Assembly (NCBI GenBank): GCA_026386955.1
Contig: JAPLMQ010000188.1
Coordinates: forward strand, 1 to 33,786
DNA: 33,786 bases
Reading direction: 5' to 3'
From: Planctomycetota bacterium
Lineage (GTDB): Bacteria; Planctomycetota; Phycisphaerae; Phycisphaerales; Phycisphaeraceae
Shown: one piece after another, positions 17,401-24,447 of the stretch
Numbering within the stretch: the stretch's first letter is position 1
How the letters are laid out: the number at the start of each line of letters is the position of its first letter
The notes under the pieces: model-generated
What the model was told of the DNA's origin: nothing
The model's database searches: none
The model's input: only the letters and a program-made list of their open reading frames with translations
Translations under genes and position numbers: made by a program

Positions 17401-17731
17401 CGCCGGGCTCCTGGGCCGCCAGGCGGGGATGGAGATCGTCGGCGAGGCTTCCGACGGGCTGATCGCCCTGGACCTGGCCCGAAAGCTCCGCCCCAACGTG
17501 ATCCTGATGGACGTCAACATGCCCAACCTCGACGGGATCGACGCGACCCGCCGCGTCCTCGCCGAGGTGCCCGGGACGCTGGTCATCGGGCTCTCGATGC
17601 ATGACGACGAGGAGATGGTCGCCCGCATGCGCTGCGCCGGCGCGGTCGACTACGTGAGCAAGGACGGCTCGGTACAGGCCATCGCCGGCGCCATCCGCCG
17701 CGCCTGCGGCGGCGCTGCGCCGCATGATTGA
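14438..17731 (+). CDS. PAS/GAF hybrid histidine kinase with C-terminal receiver
   Basis: The 1,097-residue cytoplasmic sensor has no membrane segment. In order: PAS at about 30-140, PAS 147-265, PAS 278-388, GAF 398-550 (LEFDRVIELAMTRAAEAIGCDSAAISL), PAS 570-700, then a coiled coil. A HisKA_3-type dimerisation helix follows with phospho-accepting His752 (VLHDHLQQLL). The ATPase domain lies at about 850-945 (ELLFNVVKHSG, DSGRGFPAAK, GLGLFGIRERV), and a receiver at about 970-1090 (ILIADDHS, Asp1025 in LMDVNMPNLDG, lysine in DYVSKDG). The kinase core is of the NarX/DegS class, and the receiver resembles the NarL class but has no LuxR-type DNA-binding domain. It therefore probably passes phosphate to, or is tuned by, a partner encoded elsewhere. 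The signal is unknown. Confidence 0.9.
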   Translation: MNAPAQPQDSSSPAPVDASGARLDRSALDTLLEFLDRHNDAVVVIDRDWRVTYANAVAKAYTSQRGAAMVGKNIWEHFPEIRGSKLEAAYRQAMADRVSVRLLSVSPVTCRTFDVNVYPTRDGIAVHGHDITDQRQTERQLGDALARLNLHIENSPLAVIEWDDQFRVSRWSAGAERVFGWPEREVQGRTPAQIGFVHRDDDDHVRRTITGLTDGSSPRAVLANRNYHKNGTVLHCRWFNSTLFDASGKMASVLSLVLDVTASKQVEDALWERQEQLRLFAEHAPVSVAMFDRQMRYLAASERWLSDHGLAGRAVEGQSHYEIFPDQPASWRAIHDRCLAGATERAEEDCFERSNGQKTWFRWEVRPWNTASGQIGGVMIFSEDITRRKEAQSLSRALNSIGEVIHSTLEFDRVIELAMTRAAEAIGCDSAAISLRRDGHWVVTRVHGLSREAVGKEMDDHQEPHALLAIQTLAPVAIGDTLDDPRVNRAHMEQWGIRAVLVIPLRARDKAIGVLFLNFHRGPFEFHEAHLDFGQRLASTLATAVENAWLYADLLKARDDLRASEARARARAEELQALMDAVPAAVWIAHDPECLRITGNRAADELLRIPSGTEASLTAPPDARPTHFTCVSNGRQMRGDELPVQRAARGEPARGVEHSVVFDDGEARHIYGNAVPLLDEQGRSRGSIAAFVDITARKRAEEDLLQLNQTLEQRVADRTAEARGRAAQLQALATEMTHVENRERHRMATVLHDHLQQLLVAAKMRVSLLSDDASVQARKEIASIEDTLAQTIEVSRTLTAELSPAILRDAGLAAALHWLARWNHTKYKLHVEVQAEPQAEPRDEDLRAFLFRAARELLFNVVKHSGVSRARVTLERTPDDLARITVSDSGRGFPAAKLTKSDGSHSGLGLFGIRERVSLLGGRFEAGGGPEEGARVSISLPIAPLAQPDPQPYLTQPVAPVSAEPSPKGSGPIRILIADDHSIVRQGLAGLLGRQAGMEIVGEASDGLIALDLARKLRPNVILMDVNMPNLDGIDATRRVLAEVPGTLVIGLSMHDDEEMVARMRCAGAVDYVSKDGSVQAIAGAIRRACGGAAPHD

Positions 17732-17779
17732 GGCGGGTGCTCGCGGGCTGGGTCAGACACGCTGTTATCATGGGCCTCC

Positions 17780-17992
17780 ATGCTCAGCGCACGCAACCAA
17801 TTCACGGGCAAGATCGTCTCGCTCAAGACCGGATCGGTCATGAGCGAGGTGGTGATCGACATCGGCGGGGGACACCAGATCGTCTCGCTGATCAGCGCCT
17901 CCTCCCCCAAGCGGCTCAAGCTCAAAAAGGGCGGGAAGGCCGTCGCGGTCATCAAGGCCACCGAGGTCATCGTCTCCACCGACGAGCAATAG
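17780..17992 (+). CDS. Molybdenum-binding Mop (TOBE) protein
   Basis: This 70-residue protein is a single molbindin/TOBE domain: MLSARNQFTGKIVSLKTGSVMSEVVIDIGGGHQIVSLIS, then SPKRLKLKKGGKAVAVIKATEVIV, the standard Mop pattern. Such proteins form hexamers that store molybdate or sense it. The DNA-binding half of a ModE-like regulator begins 3 nt after its stop, so the two are probably co-translated and together could equal one ModE. Upstream lie 48 nt to the kinase stop. Confidence 0.9.
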   Translation: MLSARNQFTGKIVSLKTGSVMSEVVIDIGGGHQIVSLISASSPKRLKLKKGGKAVAVIKATEVIVSTDEQ

Positions 17993-17995
17993 CCC

Positions 17996-18358
17996 ATGCC
18001 CAAGCGGGACAAGCCAGCCTCGCCGCCCATGCTGCGCGCCAAGCTCTGGGTGGAGGTCGACGGAGAGCCTGCCCTCACCGAGGACGGGGCCGACCTGCTC
18101 GACCAGATCCACGCGACCGGGTCGCTTTCCGAGGCCGCCCGGCGACTGCGCTTCAGCTACCGCCGCGCGTGGCTGCTGGTCGACGCGATGAACCGCCGGT
18201 GGGACCCGCCCCTGGTCACCACCGCCACCGGGGGCGAGCGCGGGGGCGGCTCGGTCCTCACGCCCCGGGGCCAGCGCGTCCTCGCCTCCTACCGCGACCT
18301 GCAGATCCAGCTTGAATACCTCCTGGGCCAGGCGGGCGACCCCTTCAAGATCACCTGA
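17996..18358 (+). CDS. modE: ModE-type DNA-binding regulator without molybdate domain
   Basis: The 120-residue protein is the N-terminal winged-helix domain of ModE: LTEDGADLLDQIHATGSLSEAARRLRFSYRRAWLLVDAMNRRWDPPLV followed by a glycine hinge and LTPRGQRVLASYRDLQIQLE. It ends where E. coli ModE would continue into two molybdate-binding domains; that domain is supplied by the gene just upstream. ModE represses molybdate-transporter genes when molybdate is plentiful. The operator at 18403-18426, 45 nt downstream of this gene and ahead of modA, is its obvious target. Confidence 0.88.
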   Translation: MPKRDKPASPPMLRAKLWVEVDGEPALTEDGADLLDQIHATGSLSEAARRLRFSYRRAWLLVDAMNRRWDPPLVTTATGGERGGGSVLTPRGQRVLASYRDLQIQLEYLLGQAGDPFKIT

Positions 18359-18396
18359 TCGCTTTTTCCGTGTGCGAACCGGCAATGCTTCCACGC

Positions 18397-18425
18397 TTGA
18401 CCCGTTATATCGTCACGTATATAAC
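18397..18425 (+). promoter_or_regulatory. Sigma-70-type promoter of modAB
   Basis: TTGACC (18397-18402), 17 bp, then TATAAC (18420-18425) form a strong housekeeping-type promoter about 67 nt before the modA ATG. The -10 hexamer lies within the right arm of the ModE operator. Confidence 0.75.
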
Positions 18426-18426
18426 G
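18403..18426 (+). promoter_or_regulatory. ModE operator (ModE box)
   Basis: CGTTATAT-N8-ATATAACG is a perfect palindrome with the same half-sites and spacing as the E. coli modA operator known from established work. It fills the promoter spacer and covers the -10 element, so bound ModE would block RNA polymerase. Confidence 0.85.
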
Positions 18427-18491
18427 AGTCCGTTCACGCCCTCCCTGCCCCAGGTCCGCCCCACACGCCTATCCCCCACCGGAATCCCGCC

Positions 18492-19295
18492 ATGCCGTTC
18501 ATCCGCTCCCTCCTGCTGGCCCTTTTCCTCACGGCCATCGCCTCGGCCGATACGATCAAGGTCGCCGCCGCCATCAGCCTCAAGGAGGCCCTCACCGAGA
18601 TCGGCCGGGCCTACACCGCGGGTGGGGGCGACACCATCGAATTCACCTTCGGCTCCTCGGGCCAGCTCATGGCCCAGATCAAGAGCGGCGCCCCGATCGA
18701 CGCCTTCGTCTCGGCCGCGAACAAGCAGGTCGACGACCTCGACAAGGAAGGCCTGGTCGACGCCTCGACCCGCCGCGTGGTCGCCGGGAACAAGCTCGTG
18801 CTGATCGTGCCCGCCGAGGCGAAGGTCGCCCTCAAGGGTTTCCCCGACCTGCTCAAGCCGGAGGTCAAGCGTCTCGCGATGGGCGAGCCCAAGACCGTGC
18901 CCGCCGGGCAGTACGCGATGCAGTCGCTCAAGGCGATGAAGTCGGCCGAGGGCCTGGCGGAGCGGGTCGTCTACGGCACGAACGTGCGCCAGGTGCTTGA
19001 TTACGTGGAGCGAGGTGAGGTCGAGGCGGGGATCGTCTACAGCACCGACGCCCGCGAGTCGGGCGACAAGGTGCGCACCGTCGCCTCGGCCGACCCCGCC
19101 ACACACGAGCCGATCGTCTACCCCGCCATCGTGGTGAAGGCGAGCCCGCACGCCGCCGCGGCGAGGAAGTTCGTCGAGCACCTGGGCTCCGACAAGGCCA
19201 AGGCCGTGCTCGCCGCGAAGGGCTTCACCGACGGAAAGGCGCCCGCGGCGGCCCCCGCCTCGGCGCCGGCTACCACGGCCCGTGCTCCGGCATAA
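18492..19295 (+). CDS. modA: Molybdate ABC transporter substrate-binding protein
   Basis: The 267-residue protein has a Sec signal peptide (MPFIRSLLLALFLTAIASA, cleavage before DTIKV) and the ModA fold: VAAAISLKEALTEIGRAY, FTFGSSGQLMAQIKSGAPIDAFVSA (oxyanion-binding serines), PKTVPAGQYAMQSL and EAGIVYSTDA. It captures molybdate or tungstate outside the membrane for ModB. The C-terminus has an alanine/proline tail (about 20 residues) not seen in typical ModA. I chose the ATG at 18492 because it begins the signal peptide; the longer frame upstream would run through the operator. The modB GTG follows 11 nt after the stop. Confidence 0.92.
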   Translation: MPFIRSLLLALFLTAIASADTIKVAAAISLKEALTEIGRAYTAGGGDTIEFTFGSSGQLMAQIKSGAPIDAFVSAANKQVDDLDKEGLVDASTRRVVAGNKLVLIVPAEAKVALKGFPDLLKPEVKRLAMGEPKTVPAGQYAMQSLKAMKSAEGLAERVVYGTNVRQVLDYVERGEVEAGIVYSTDARESGDKVRTVASADPATHEPIVYPAIVVKASPHAAAARKFVEHLGSDKAKAVLAAKGFTDGKAPAAAPASAPATTARAPA

Positions 19296-19306
19296 CCAGG
19301 AGCCCC

Positions 19307-19978
19307 GTGCTCGAACTCTGGCCCTCACTCTATCTCTCCCTCCGCATCGCCTTGGCGGCCATGGTCGTCACCGCCCTGCTCGCCCTCCCGTTGGCCCTGC
19401 TGATGTCGCGCCGGCGGTTCGTCGGAAAGAGCCTGGTCGAGGCCCTGATCCTCCTCCCGCTGGTCCTCCCGCCAACGGTCGTGGGCTACTTCCTGATCGT
19501 CGCCTTCGGGGCCCGCGGGGTCGTCGGGCAATACCTCGACCAACTCTTCGGCTACTCGATCCTCTTCCGTTTCGAGGGCGCGGTCCTCGCCGCCGCGACC
19601 GTAGCCCTGCCCATGCTCTATCTGCCCGCGAAGGCCGGGTTCGCCACGGTGAACCGCGACCTGGAGGACATCGCCCTGCTCCTGGGCGCGAGCCGATGGC
19701 GCACCTTCTGGCGCATCACCCTCCCGCTCGCGTGGCACGGCATCCTCAGCGGGCTCCTGCTCGCCTTCGCCCGCGCCTTGGGCGAGTTCGGAGCCACCGT
19801 CATGGTCTTCGGCTGGTCCCCGGGCCGGCTGACACTGCCGATCTCGGTCTACTCCGACTACGAACAGGGAGAGCTGGGCAAGGCCGCGGTCGCCGCGGTC
19901 GCCCTGACGCTCGTCTCGCTTTTCCTGGTCGTGCTCTACAACCGCTCGACGACGACGATCCAGCTCAACAACCGGTGA
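19307..19978 (+). CDS. modB: Molybdate ABC transporter permease
   Basis: The 223-residue inner-membrane protein has about five or six transmembrane segments and the permease EAA loop EDIALLLGASRWRTFWRITLPLAWHGILSG, followed by ARALGEFGATVMVFG, a ModB hallmark. It starts at GTG 19307, with AGGAG 4 nt upstream. It forms the channel for molybdate passed on by ModA. The ATPase gene modC that normally follows is absent: the next gene is on the opposite strand. The transporter must use an ATPase encoded elsewhere. Confidence 0.92.
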   Translation: MLELWPSLYLSLRIALAAMVVTALLALPLALLMSRRRFVGKSLVEALILLPLVLPPTVVGYFLIVAFGARGVVGQYLDQLFGYSILFRFEGAVLAAATVALPMLYLPAKAGFATVNRDLEDIALLLGASRWRTFWRITLPLAWHGILSGLLLAFARALGEFGATVMVFGWSPGRLTLPISVYSDYEQGELGKAAVAAVALTLVSLFLVVLYNRSTTTIQLNNR

Positions 19979-19988
19979 GGCGCGAGCC

Positions 19989-20366
19989 TCACACCGTCTT
20001 CCCGCCGAACCGCTCGAGGATCGACGGCAGTTGCGTGCTGAACGTCCCGCGCGAGAGCACAAAGTCGGCCCCGCGCTCGCGGGCGCTGGCCAGCACTTCC
20101 GTCGCCACGTGCGAGCCGAAGGCGACCACGGGGATCGCCGCGTCGAACTTCTTGATCTGCTCGAGCAGCGAAAGGCCCACTTCGCCCAGCTCCAGGTCGA
20201 TCAACACGCCCGTGACGGGCTCGTTGACTTTCCCGTCGTCGACGCGGGTGAGCCGGTTGTTGAGCGCCTGCGCATCTCGGGCCGGGCGGGCGGGCACGCC
20301 GAGCGAGTCGGCGGTGGAGCGGATCTTGGTGCCGAAGATCAGGTCGGGGCAGCAATATACAATCAT
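19989..20366 (-). CDS. Degenerate receiver-like protein
   Basis: The 125-residue protein has the alternating strand/helix layout of a CheY-like receiver: VTGVLIDLEL, LLEQIKKFDAAIPVVAFGSHV, LASARERGADFVLSR. The acidic pair after the first strand is missing (MIVYCCPDL), and the conserved lysine is replaced by arginine (SRGTF). An aspartate remains at the end of strand 3 (LIDLE). It probably does not work as a normal phospho-receiver and may be a protein-interaction module. The ATG at 20366 is preferred because the frame upstream runs into the divergent glutamate dehydrogenase gene. Convergent with modB. Confidence 0.6.
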   Translation of the reverse strand: MIVYCCPDLIFGTKIRSTADSLGVPARPARDAQALNNRLTRVDDGKVNEPVTGVLIDLELGEVGLSLLEQIKKFDAAIPVVAFGSHVATEVLASARERGADFVLSRGTFSTQLPSILERFGGKTV

Positions 20367-20493
20367 GCCGGCATCATAGGTTTTTGCCGAACGTTTGACG
20401 AAGTGCGGCGTAAATTCGATCGGGCGGTGATTGGACGGGGCGGCGCCGGCCGGCTCCAGTGGATCAACCGCGTTGCGCGAACGGAGGCGACTC

Positions 20494-21798
20494 TTGGCCG
20501 AAAATCTCAACGGCGTGCTCCACGAGCTGGGTTTCCGCTACGACCCCAACGACCTCTACCAGCAGACCATCAACGCGGTCCTCCACGCCGCGGAGCTGCT
20601 CGAGCTCCCCCACCACCTCCAGCTCATCCTCGCCCAGCCCAAGAACGAGATCATGGTCCACTTCCCCGTGCGAATGGACGACAACACCTACCGCCTCTTC
20701 AAGGGCTACCGCGTCCAGCACAACAACATCCTGGGCCCCTACAAGGGCGGCATGCGCTACCACCAGACCGTCAACCTCGACGACATCAAGTCGCTCTCGG
20801 TCCTGATGACGATGAAGTGCTCGCTCATGCGCCTCCCGCTGGGCGGCGCGAAGGGCGGCGTGCAGGTCGACCCGCGCAGGCACTCCAGCGACGAGCTCAT
20901 GCGACTGACGCGACGCTTCACCACCGCCCTGGGCACCAACATCGGGCCCAACCACGACATCCCCGCCCCCGACATGGGCACCAACGCCCAGACCATGGCC
21001 TGGATGGCCGACACCTACATGAACTTCGCCGAGCCCAACGCCCGCACCACCGGGCAGGCCGTCGTTACCGGCAAGCCGCCGGAATTCGGCGGCTGCCTGG
21101 GGCGCGACAAGGCCACCGGGCAGGGCCTCGTCTACGTCCTCGACGAGATCCTTCCCGAGCTGGGCCTCTCGCTCAAGGGCCTGACCATGAGCTTGATTGG
21201 CTACGGGAACGTCGGCTCGTGGACGGCCCGCCTGCTCGCCGAGCGCGGCGCAATCCTCCGCGCCGTGATGGACCACACCGGCGCGATCCGCGAGGACGCG
21301 GGCATCAACGCCTCGGCCCTGGCAACGTACGTCGAGAAGACCGGCGGCGTCGCGGGCTACCCGCAGGCGACGCCCATCGGCATCGACGACTGCTACTCCA
21401 CTCCCGTCGACCTCTTCATCCCAGCCGCCCTTGAGCAGATGGTCGACGAGAACCGTGCGAGGATGATCAACTGCAAGGTGCTGGCGGAGGGCGCGAACGC
21501 CCCCACGACGCCTGCCGCCGAGCGCATCCTGCTCGAGCGCGGCGTGGCGGTGCTGCCCGCGATCCTCTGCAACGCGGGGGGCGTGACGGTGAGCTATTTC
21601 GAGTGGAAGCAGAACCGCCAGGCCGAGACGTGGGACGCCGAGACGGTCGACGCGCAGTTGAAGAAGCACGTCTTCGCCGCCGCCCAGCGCGTGAAGCTCG
21701 CGGCCCACCGGTTCGAGTGCGACATGCGCACGGCGGCGTATGTGGCGGCGTTGGAGAATGTGGGCCGGGTCTATCGGTTGCGGGGGATATTCCCGTAA
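20494..21798 (+). CDS. gdhA: Glutamate dehydrogenase, probably NAD-dependent
   Basis: The 434-residue protein has the full Glu/Leu/Phe/Val dehydrogenase pattern: GPYKGGMRYH (glutamate-binding lysine), LPLGGAKGGV (catalytic lysine), GPNHDIPAPDMGT (catalytic aspartate), and the cofactor loop LIGYGNVGSWTARLLAERG. The second strand of the fold ends in AVMDHTG; the acidic residue there favours NAD over NADP. It interconverts glutamate and 2-oxoglutarate plus ammonia. The start I chose is a TTG at 20494 with a strong GGAGG 6 nt upstream; an in-frame TTG at 20431 would add 21 residues of poor quality. It could supply or drain the glutamate cycled by the gmaS-mgs cassette, but it is not adjacent to it. 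Confidence 0.92.
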   Translation: MAENLNGVLHELGFRYDPNDLYQQTINAVLHAAELLELPHHLQLILAQPKNEIMVHFPVRMDDNTYRLFKGYRVQHNNILGPYKGGMRYHQTVNLDDIKSLSVLMTMKCSLMRLPLGGAKGGVQVDPRRHSSDELMRLTRRFTTALGTNIGPNHDIPAPDMGTNAQTMAWMADTYMNFAEPNARTTGQAVVTGKPPEFGGCLGRDKATGQGLVYVLDEILPELGLSLKGLTMSLIGYGNVGSWTARLLAERGAILRAVMDHTGAIREDAGINASALATYVEKTGGVAGYPQATPIGIDDCYSTPVDLFIPAALEQMVDENRARMINCKVLAEGANAPTTPAAERILLERGVAVLPAILCNAGGVTVSYFEWKQNRQAETWDAETVDAQLKKHVFAAAQRVKLAAHRFECDMRTAAYVAALENVGRVYRLRGIFP

Positions 21799-21814
21799 GA
21801 GCGGCAGCGGCGCG

Positions 21815-22438
21815 TCAGGCGTCGCGGTACAGCCCATGCCGCGAGATGTACTCCGCCACCGCGGGCGGGACCATCTCCAGCACGCTCTCCCCACGGGCCG
21901 CCTTCGCCCGCAACTCAGTTGAGCTGATCTCCAACTCAGGCAACTCCACAAACCGCCTCGCCCACGCCGCCCGCTCGCCTTCGGGCACGTCGGCCAGCAG
22001 CGCCTCGCGCGTGTCGGGCGGGCGGAGCATCACCAGCGGCTCGGCCAGTTCCGCCACGCGGCCGGGGCGATGCCACTTGGGGAAGTACCGCATCATGTCC
22101 GCCCCGATGAGCAGGCGCAGCCGCGGCCCGGGGCCGAGGCGCTGGCGCAAGGCCTCAAGCGTGTCGACGGTGTAGGACGGACCTTGGCGGTCGATCTCGT
22201 CGGTGAGGATCTCGCAGCGCGGCTGCCCCTCCAGCGCGAGGCGGAGCATGGCCAAGCGATGGTGGGCCGGGGTCGCGACGCGCCCTCGCTTGTGCGGGGC
22301 CTGACCCGCGGGGACGTAGGCGACGACATCGGCCCCGATCGCCTCGCGGGCCAGCGCGGGAAGCGCGACGTGGGCGTTGTGCGGCGGGTCGAACGAGCCG
22401 CCGTAGACCACGATCGTGTTGCAGGTCCGCAGGTCCAT
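21815..22438 (-). CDS. nadD: Nicotinate-nucleotide adenylyltransferase
   Basis: The 207-residue protein shows the nucleotidyltransferase motif VVYGGSFDPPHNAHVALPALA at its start, then VPAGQAPHK, RCEILTDEIDRQGPSYTVDTLEAL, RLLIGADMM and the terminal ISSTELRAKAARGES. These are the standard NadD landmarks. It adenylates nicotinate mononucleotide in NAD synthesis in the cytoplasm. Length is normal. Convergent with gdhA, with a 16-nt gap. Confidence 0.92.
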   Translation of the reverse strand: MDLRTCNTIVVYGGSFDPPHNAHVALPALAREAIGADVVAYVPAGQAPHKRGRVATPAHHRLAMLRLALEGQPRCEILTDEIDRQGPSYTVDTLEALRQRLGPGPRLRLLIGADMMRYFPKWHRPGRVAELAEPLVMLRPPDTREALLADVPEGERAAWARRFVELPELEISSTELRAKAARGESVLEMVPPAVAEYISRHGLYRDA

Positions 22439-22508
22439 GCGGGGACAGTCTACCCGTCCCGGCCAGCCGCGATTCCCGCCGGCCGCGCGCCGGAATCGGC
22501 CCGGGCAT

Positions 22509-22958
22509 TCACCGCGGCGAAAGGAAGCTCAGGTGATGCTGGGCGTGGACGGTGTGGAAGACGTGCCACTGCCCGAGCGTGAACTTGCCCATGAACGCAT
22601 GCGGGTGTGGGGCGCCGCTGTATTTCTTGAACCGCTCGACCGCGCGGATGTAGTCGGAGACGGCCTTGGTCTCGTCAACGCCGCGGGGCGGGGTCAGCTC
22701 GCGCGGGGCCTTCATCCCCGGGATCAGCTTGCGCCTCCAGAGAAAAAGCGGCTTGAGGATCGGCGGGCCGATGATCTTGAGGATCAACGGGGCATGGAGC
22801 GGCCGGCCGTCCATCGAGACCATGATCGCGGCGGTGAGGTGCAGGCAGATCTGCCCCAGGTCCCACTTCCCGTGCTGCTCGTAGCCGATCTGGCGGAGCT
22901 TGTGCACGTAATGCACCGACGCGGTCATGTCGCCGAATTTCAACTCGCGCTTCGCCAT
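22509..22958 (-). CDS. DUF1569 / DinB-like protein
   Basis: The 149-residue protein has the DUF1569 layout: KWDLGQICLHLTAAI near residue 31, FLWRRKLIPGMKAP in the middle and the closing LGQWHVFHTVHAQHHLSFL. The spaced histidines are those that hold a metal in the DinB/YfiT four-helix fold. The biochemical role of this branch is unknown; some DinB-fold relatives are thiol-dependent transferases. The ATG at 22958 has AAGGG 8 nt upstream. It is a single gene with an unassigned 484-nt region beyond its start. Confidence 0.78.
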   Translation of the reverse strand: MAKRELKFGDMTASVHYVHKLRQIGYEQHGKWDLGQICLHLTAAIMVSMDGRPLHAPLILKIIGPPILKPLFLWRRKLIPGMKAPRELTPPRGVDETKAVSDYIRAVERFKKYSGAPHPHAFMGKFTLGQWHVFHTVHAQHHLSFLSPR

Positions 22959-23442
22959 GATCGAGACCCTTGGATACGCGTCGCGAAATGAGGCGCGGGA
23001 GGAGCCGGAAGAGAGAGCACTGTGGACGGACCGGGCAGCCGGGCAGGGCCACCGAGCCGAGATGGACGAGCCGGTGGCCGGGCGAATCGGACAAACCGAA
23101 TCTTAACGCCCGATAGTTTACCGCCCCGAAGCCCACCGCCAAGCCCGAAGGGGAAATCCGCGCCGAGAAGTGTTCAAGGCGGCGCGGCCCCCGTCTTGCT
23201 GAGTTCCGGATGGACAAAACGTGTCAAAGGACTGCGGGGGCCACGGGCGGCTTGCCCGCCCGTGGAGAGTTGGCCGTGGGTCGTGCCGTGTCGCGAATGG
23301 GCTCGAGAAGCCCTTTCTCCGAAGCCTTGCGTCTCTGTGCATCCCGACACGGGCGGACAAGCCGCCCGTGGCACCCGTCAGCCATTTTCTGTCTTCATCT
23401 CAGCGACGGCAGCCGCCCCCCGCTCCGCCGTACAATGCCCCG
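22959..23442. other. Gene-free region between DUF1569 and thiL
   Basis: These 484 bases should hold promoters for the two divergent genes. I see no credible gene: the open frames are long only because stops are rare at this GC content, and they cross palindromes. The right half carries the two inverted palindromes described separately. No TPP riboswitch motif is recognised before thiL. Confidence 0.5.
23241..23370. repeat. Pair of inverted palindromic units (REP/BIME-like)
   Basis: Unit 1 (23241-23265) is CCACGGGCGG-cttgc-CCGCCCGTGG, a perfect 10-bp stem. Unit 2 (23348-23370) is CACGGGCGG-acaag-CCGCCCGTG, a 9-bp stem. The loops are reverse complements apart from one base, so unit 2 is an inverted copy of unit 1, with 82 nt between them. 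The organisation recalls bacterial interspersed mosaic elements. Confidence 0.7.
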
Positions 23443-24447
23443 ATGCGCGAGTTCGAGCTGCTGAAACACGTCTACGCCGCCAACCCCGCCCTTCCCGCGC
23501 GGGTGACGATCCCGCCCGGGGACGACATGGGCGCACTGCGGCTCGAAACTCCCGAAGTGCTCGTCACCGTCGACCAACTCGTCGACGGGCTGCATTTCGA
23601 CTTGGCCACGACGCCGCTGGAGAAGATCGCCCGCAAGGCGATCACGCGCAACCTCTCCGACGTCGCCGCGATGGCGGCCGTCCCCGCCGGGGCCGTCGCG
23701 GCCGCCTGCCTCCCGCGCGACTTCGGCGACGCCCGTGCCCGCCGGCTCTTCGACCTCATGCGCCTCGTCGCCCAGTCCTACGACTGCCCGCTCATCGGCG
23801 GCGACATCTCGATGTGGGACCACCCGCTGGTATTGACCCTCACCGTGCTCGCCGAGAGCCGGGGCGTCGTGCCGGTCCTGCGCAAGGGGGCCCGCGAGGG
23901 CGACGTCGTCTGCGTCACGGGCGAACTGGGCGGCAGCCTGCTCGACGACAACGGGCGCGTGCATCACCTCGATTTCGAGCCCCGCTTGAAGGTCGCCCGC
24001 GCCTTGGCGAGCAACCCCGCGACCCGGCCGCACTGCATGCTCGACCTCTCCGACGGGCTGGCCCGCGACCTGGGGCATCTCTGCGACGCCGCAGAGGTGG
24101 GCGAGGGCGAGAGGCTCGGCGCGGAGTTGTTCGCCGATCGCCTGCCGATCCGCCCGATCGTCCACAATGTCTGCGACGGGCGTGCTCCGTGGGTTCATGC
24201 GCTCGCGGACGGCGAGGACTACGAGCTCTGCTTCACCATCGACGCCGCCCGCGCGGCCAAGCTCCCGCGCGCCGTCGCCGGCTGCCCGATCACGCAAATC
24301 GGCCGAATCATCCTCCGCGCCCCCGGAAGTCCCGCCCCCGGAAACCCCGCCTCGGGCAACAAGCCCGCCGCGAAGATCTCGCTCATCCTTTCCGACGGCT
24401 CGACCCGCTCCGTCGACGACCTGGGCTGGGAGCACCATGGGCCATGA
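23443..24447 (+). CDS. thiL: Thiamine-monophosphate kinase
   Basis: The 334-residue protein follows the ThiL/PurM-like pattern: PPGDDMGAL (Mg-ATP aspartates), VTVDQLVDGLHFDL, KAITRNLSDVAAMAA, IGGDISMWDHPLVLTLTVL, GDVVCVTGELGGS, MLDLSDGLARDL and ADGEDYELCFTI. It phosphorylates thiamine monophosphate to the diphosphate cofactor. The ATG at 23443 gives the expected N-terminus (MREFELLKHV). The C-terminal 60 residues include a proline/glycine linker (APGSPAPGNPASGN) unusual for the family. Its stop overlaps the tsaE start in ATGA, so the two are translationally coupled. Confidence 0.92.
   Translation: MREFELLKHVYAANPALPARVTIPPGDDMGALRLETPEVLVTVDQLVDGLHFDLATTPLEKIARKAITRNLSDVAAMAAVPAGAVAAACLPRDFGDARARRLFDLMRLVAQSYDCPLIGGDISMWDHPLVLTLTVLAESRGVVPVLRKGAREGDVVCVTGELGGSLLDDNGRVHHLDFEPRLKVARALASNPATRPHCMLDLSDGLARDLGHLCDAAEVGEGERLGAELFADRLPIRPIVHNVCDGRAPWVHALADGEDYELCFTIDAARAAKLPRAVAGCPITQIGRIILRAPGSPAPGNPASGNKPAAKISLILSDGSTRSVDDLGWEHHGP

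Noticed and set aside
23371-23442. TPP riboswitch upstream of thiL
   Set aside because: No CUGAGA or thi-box-like conserved segments found.
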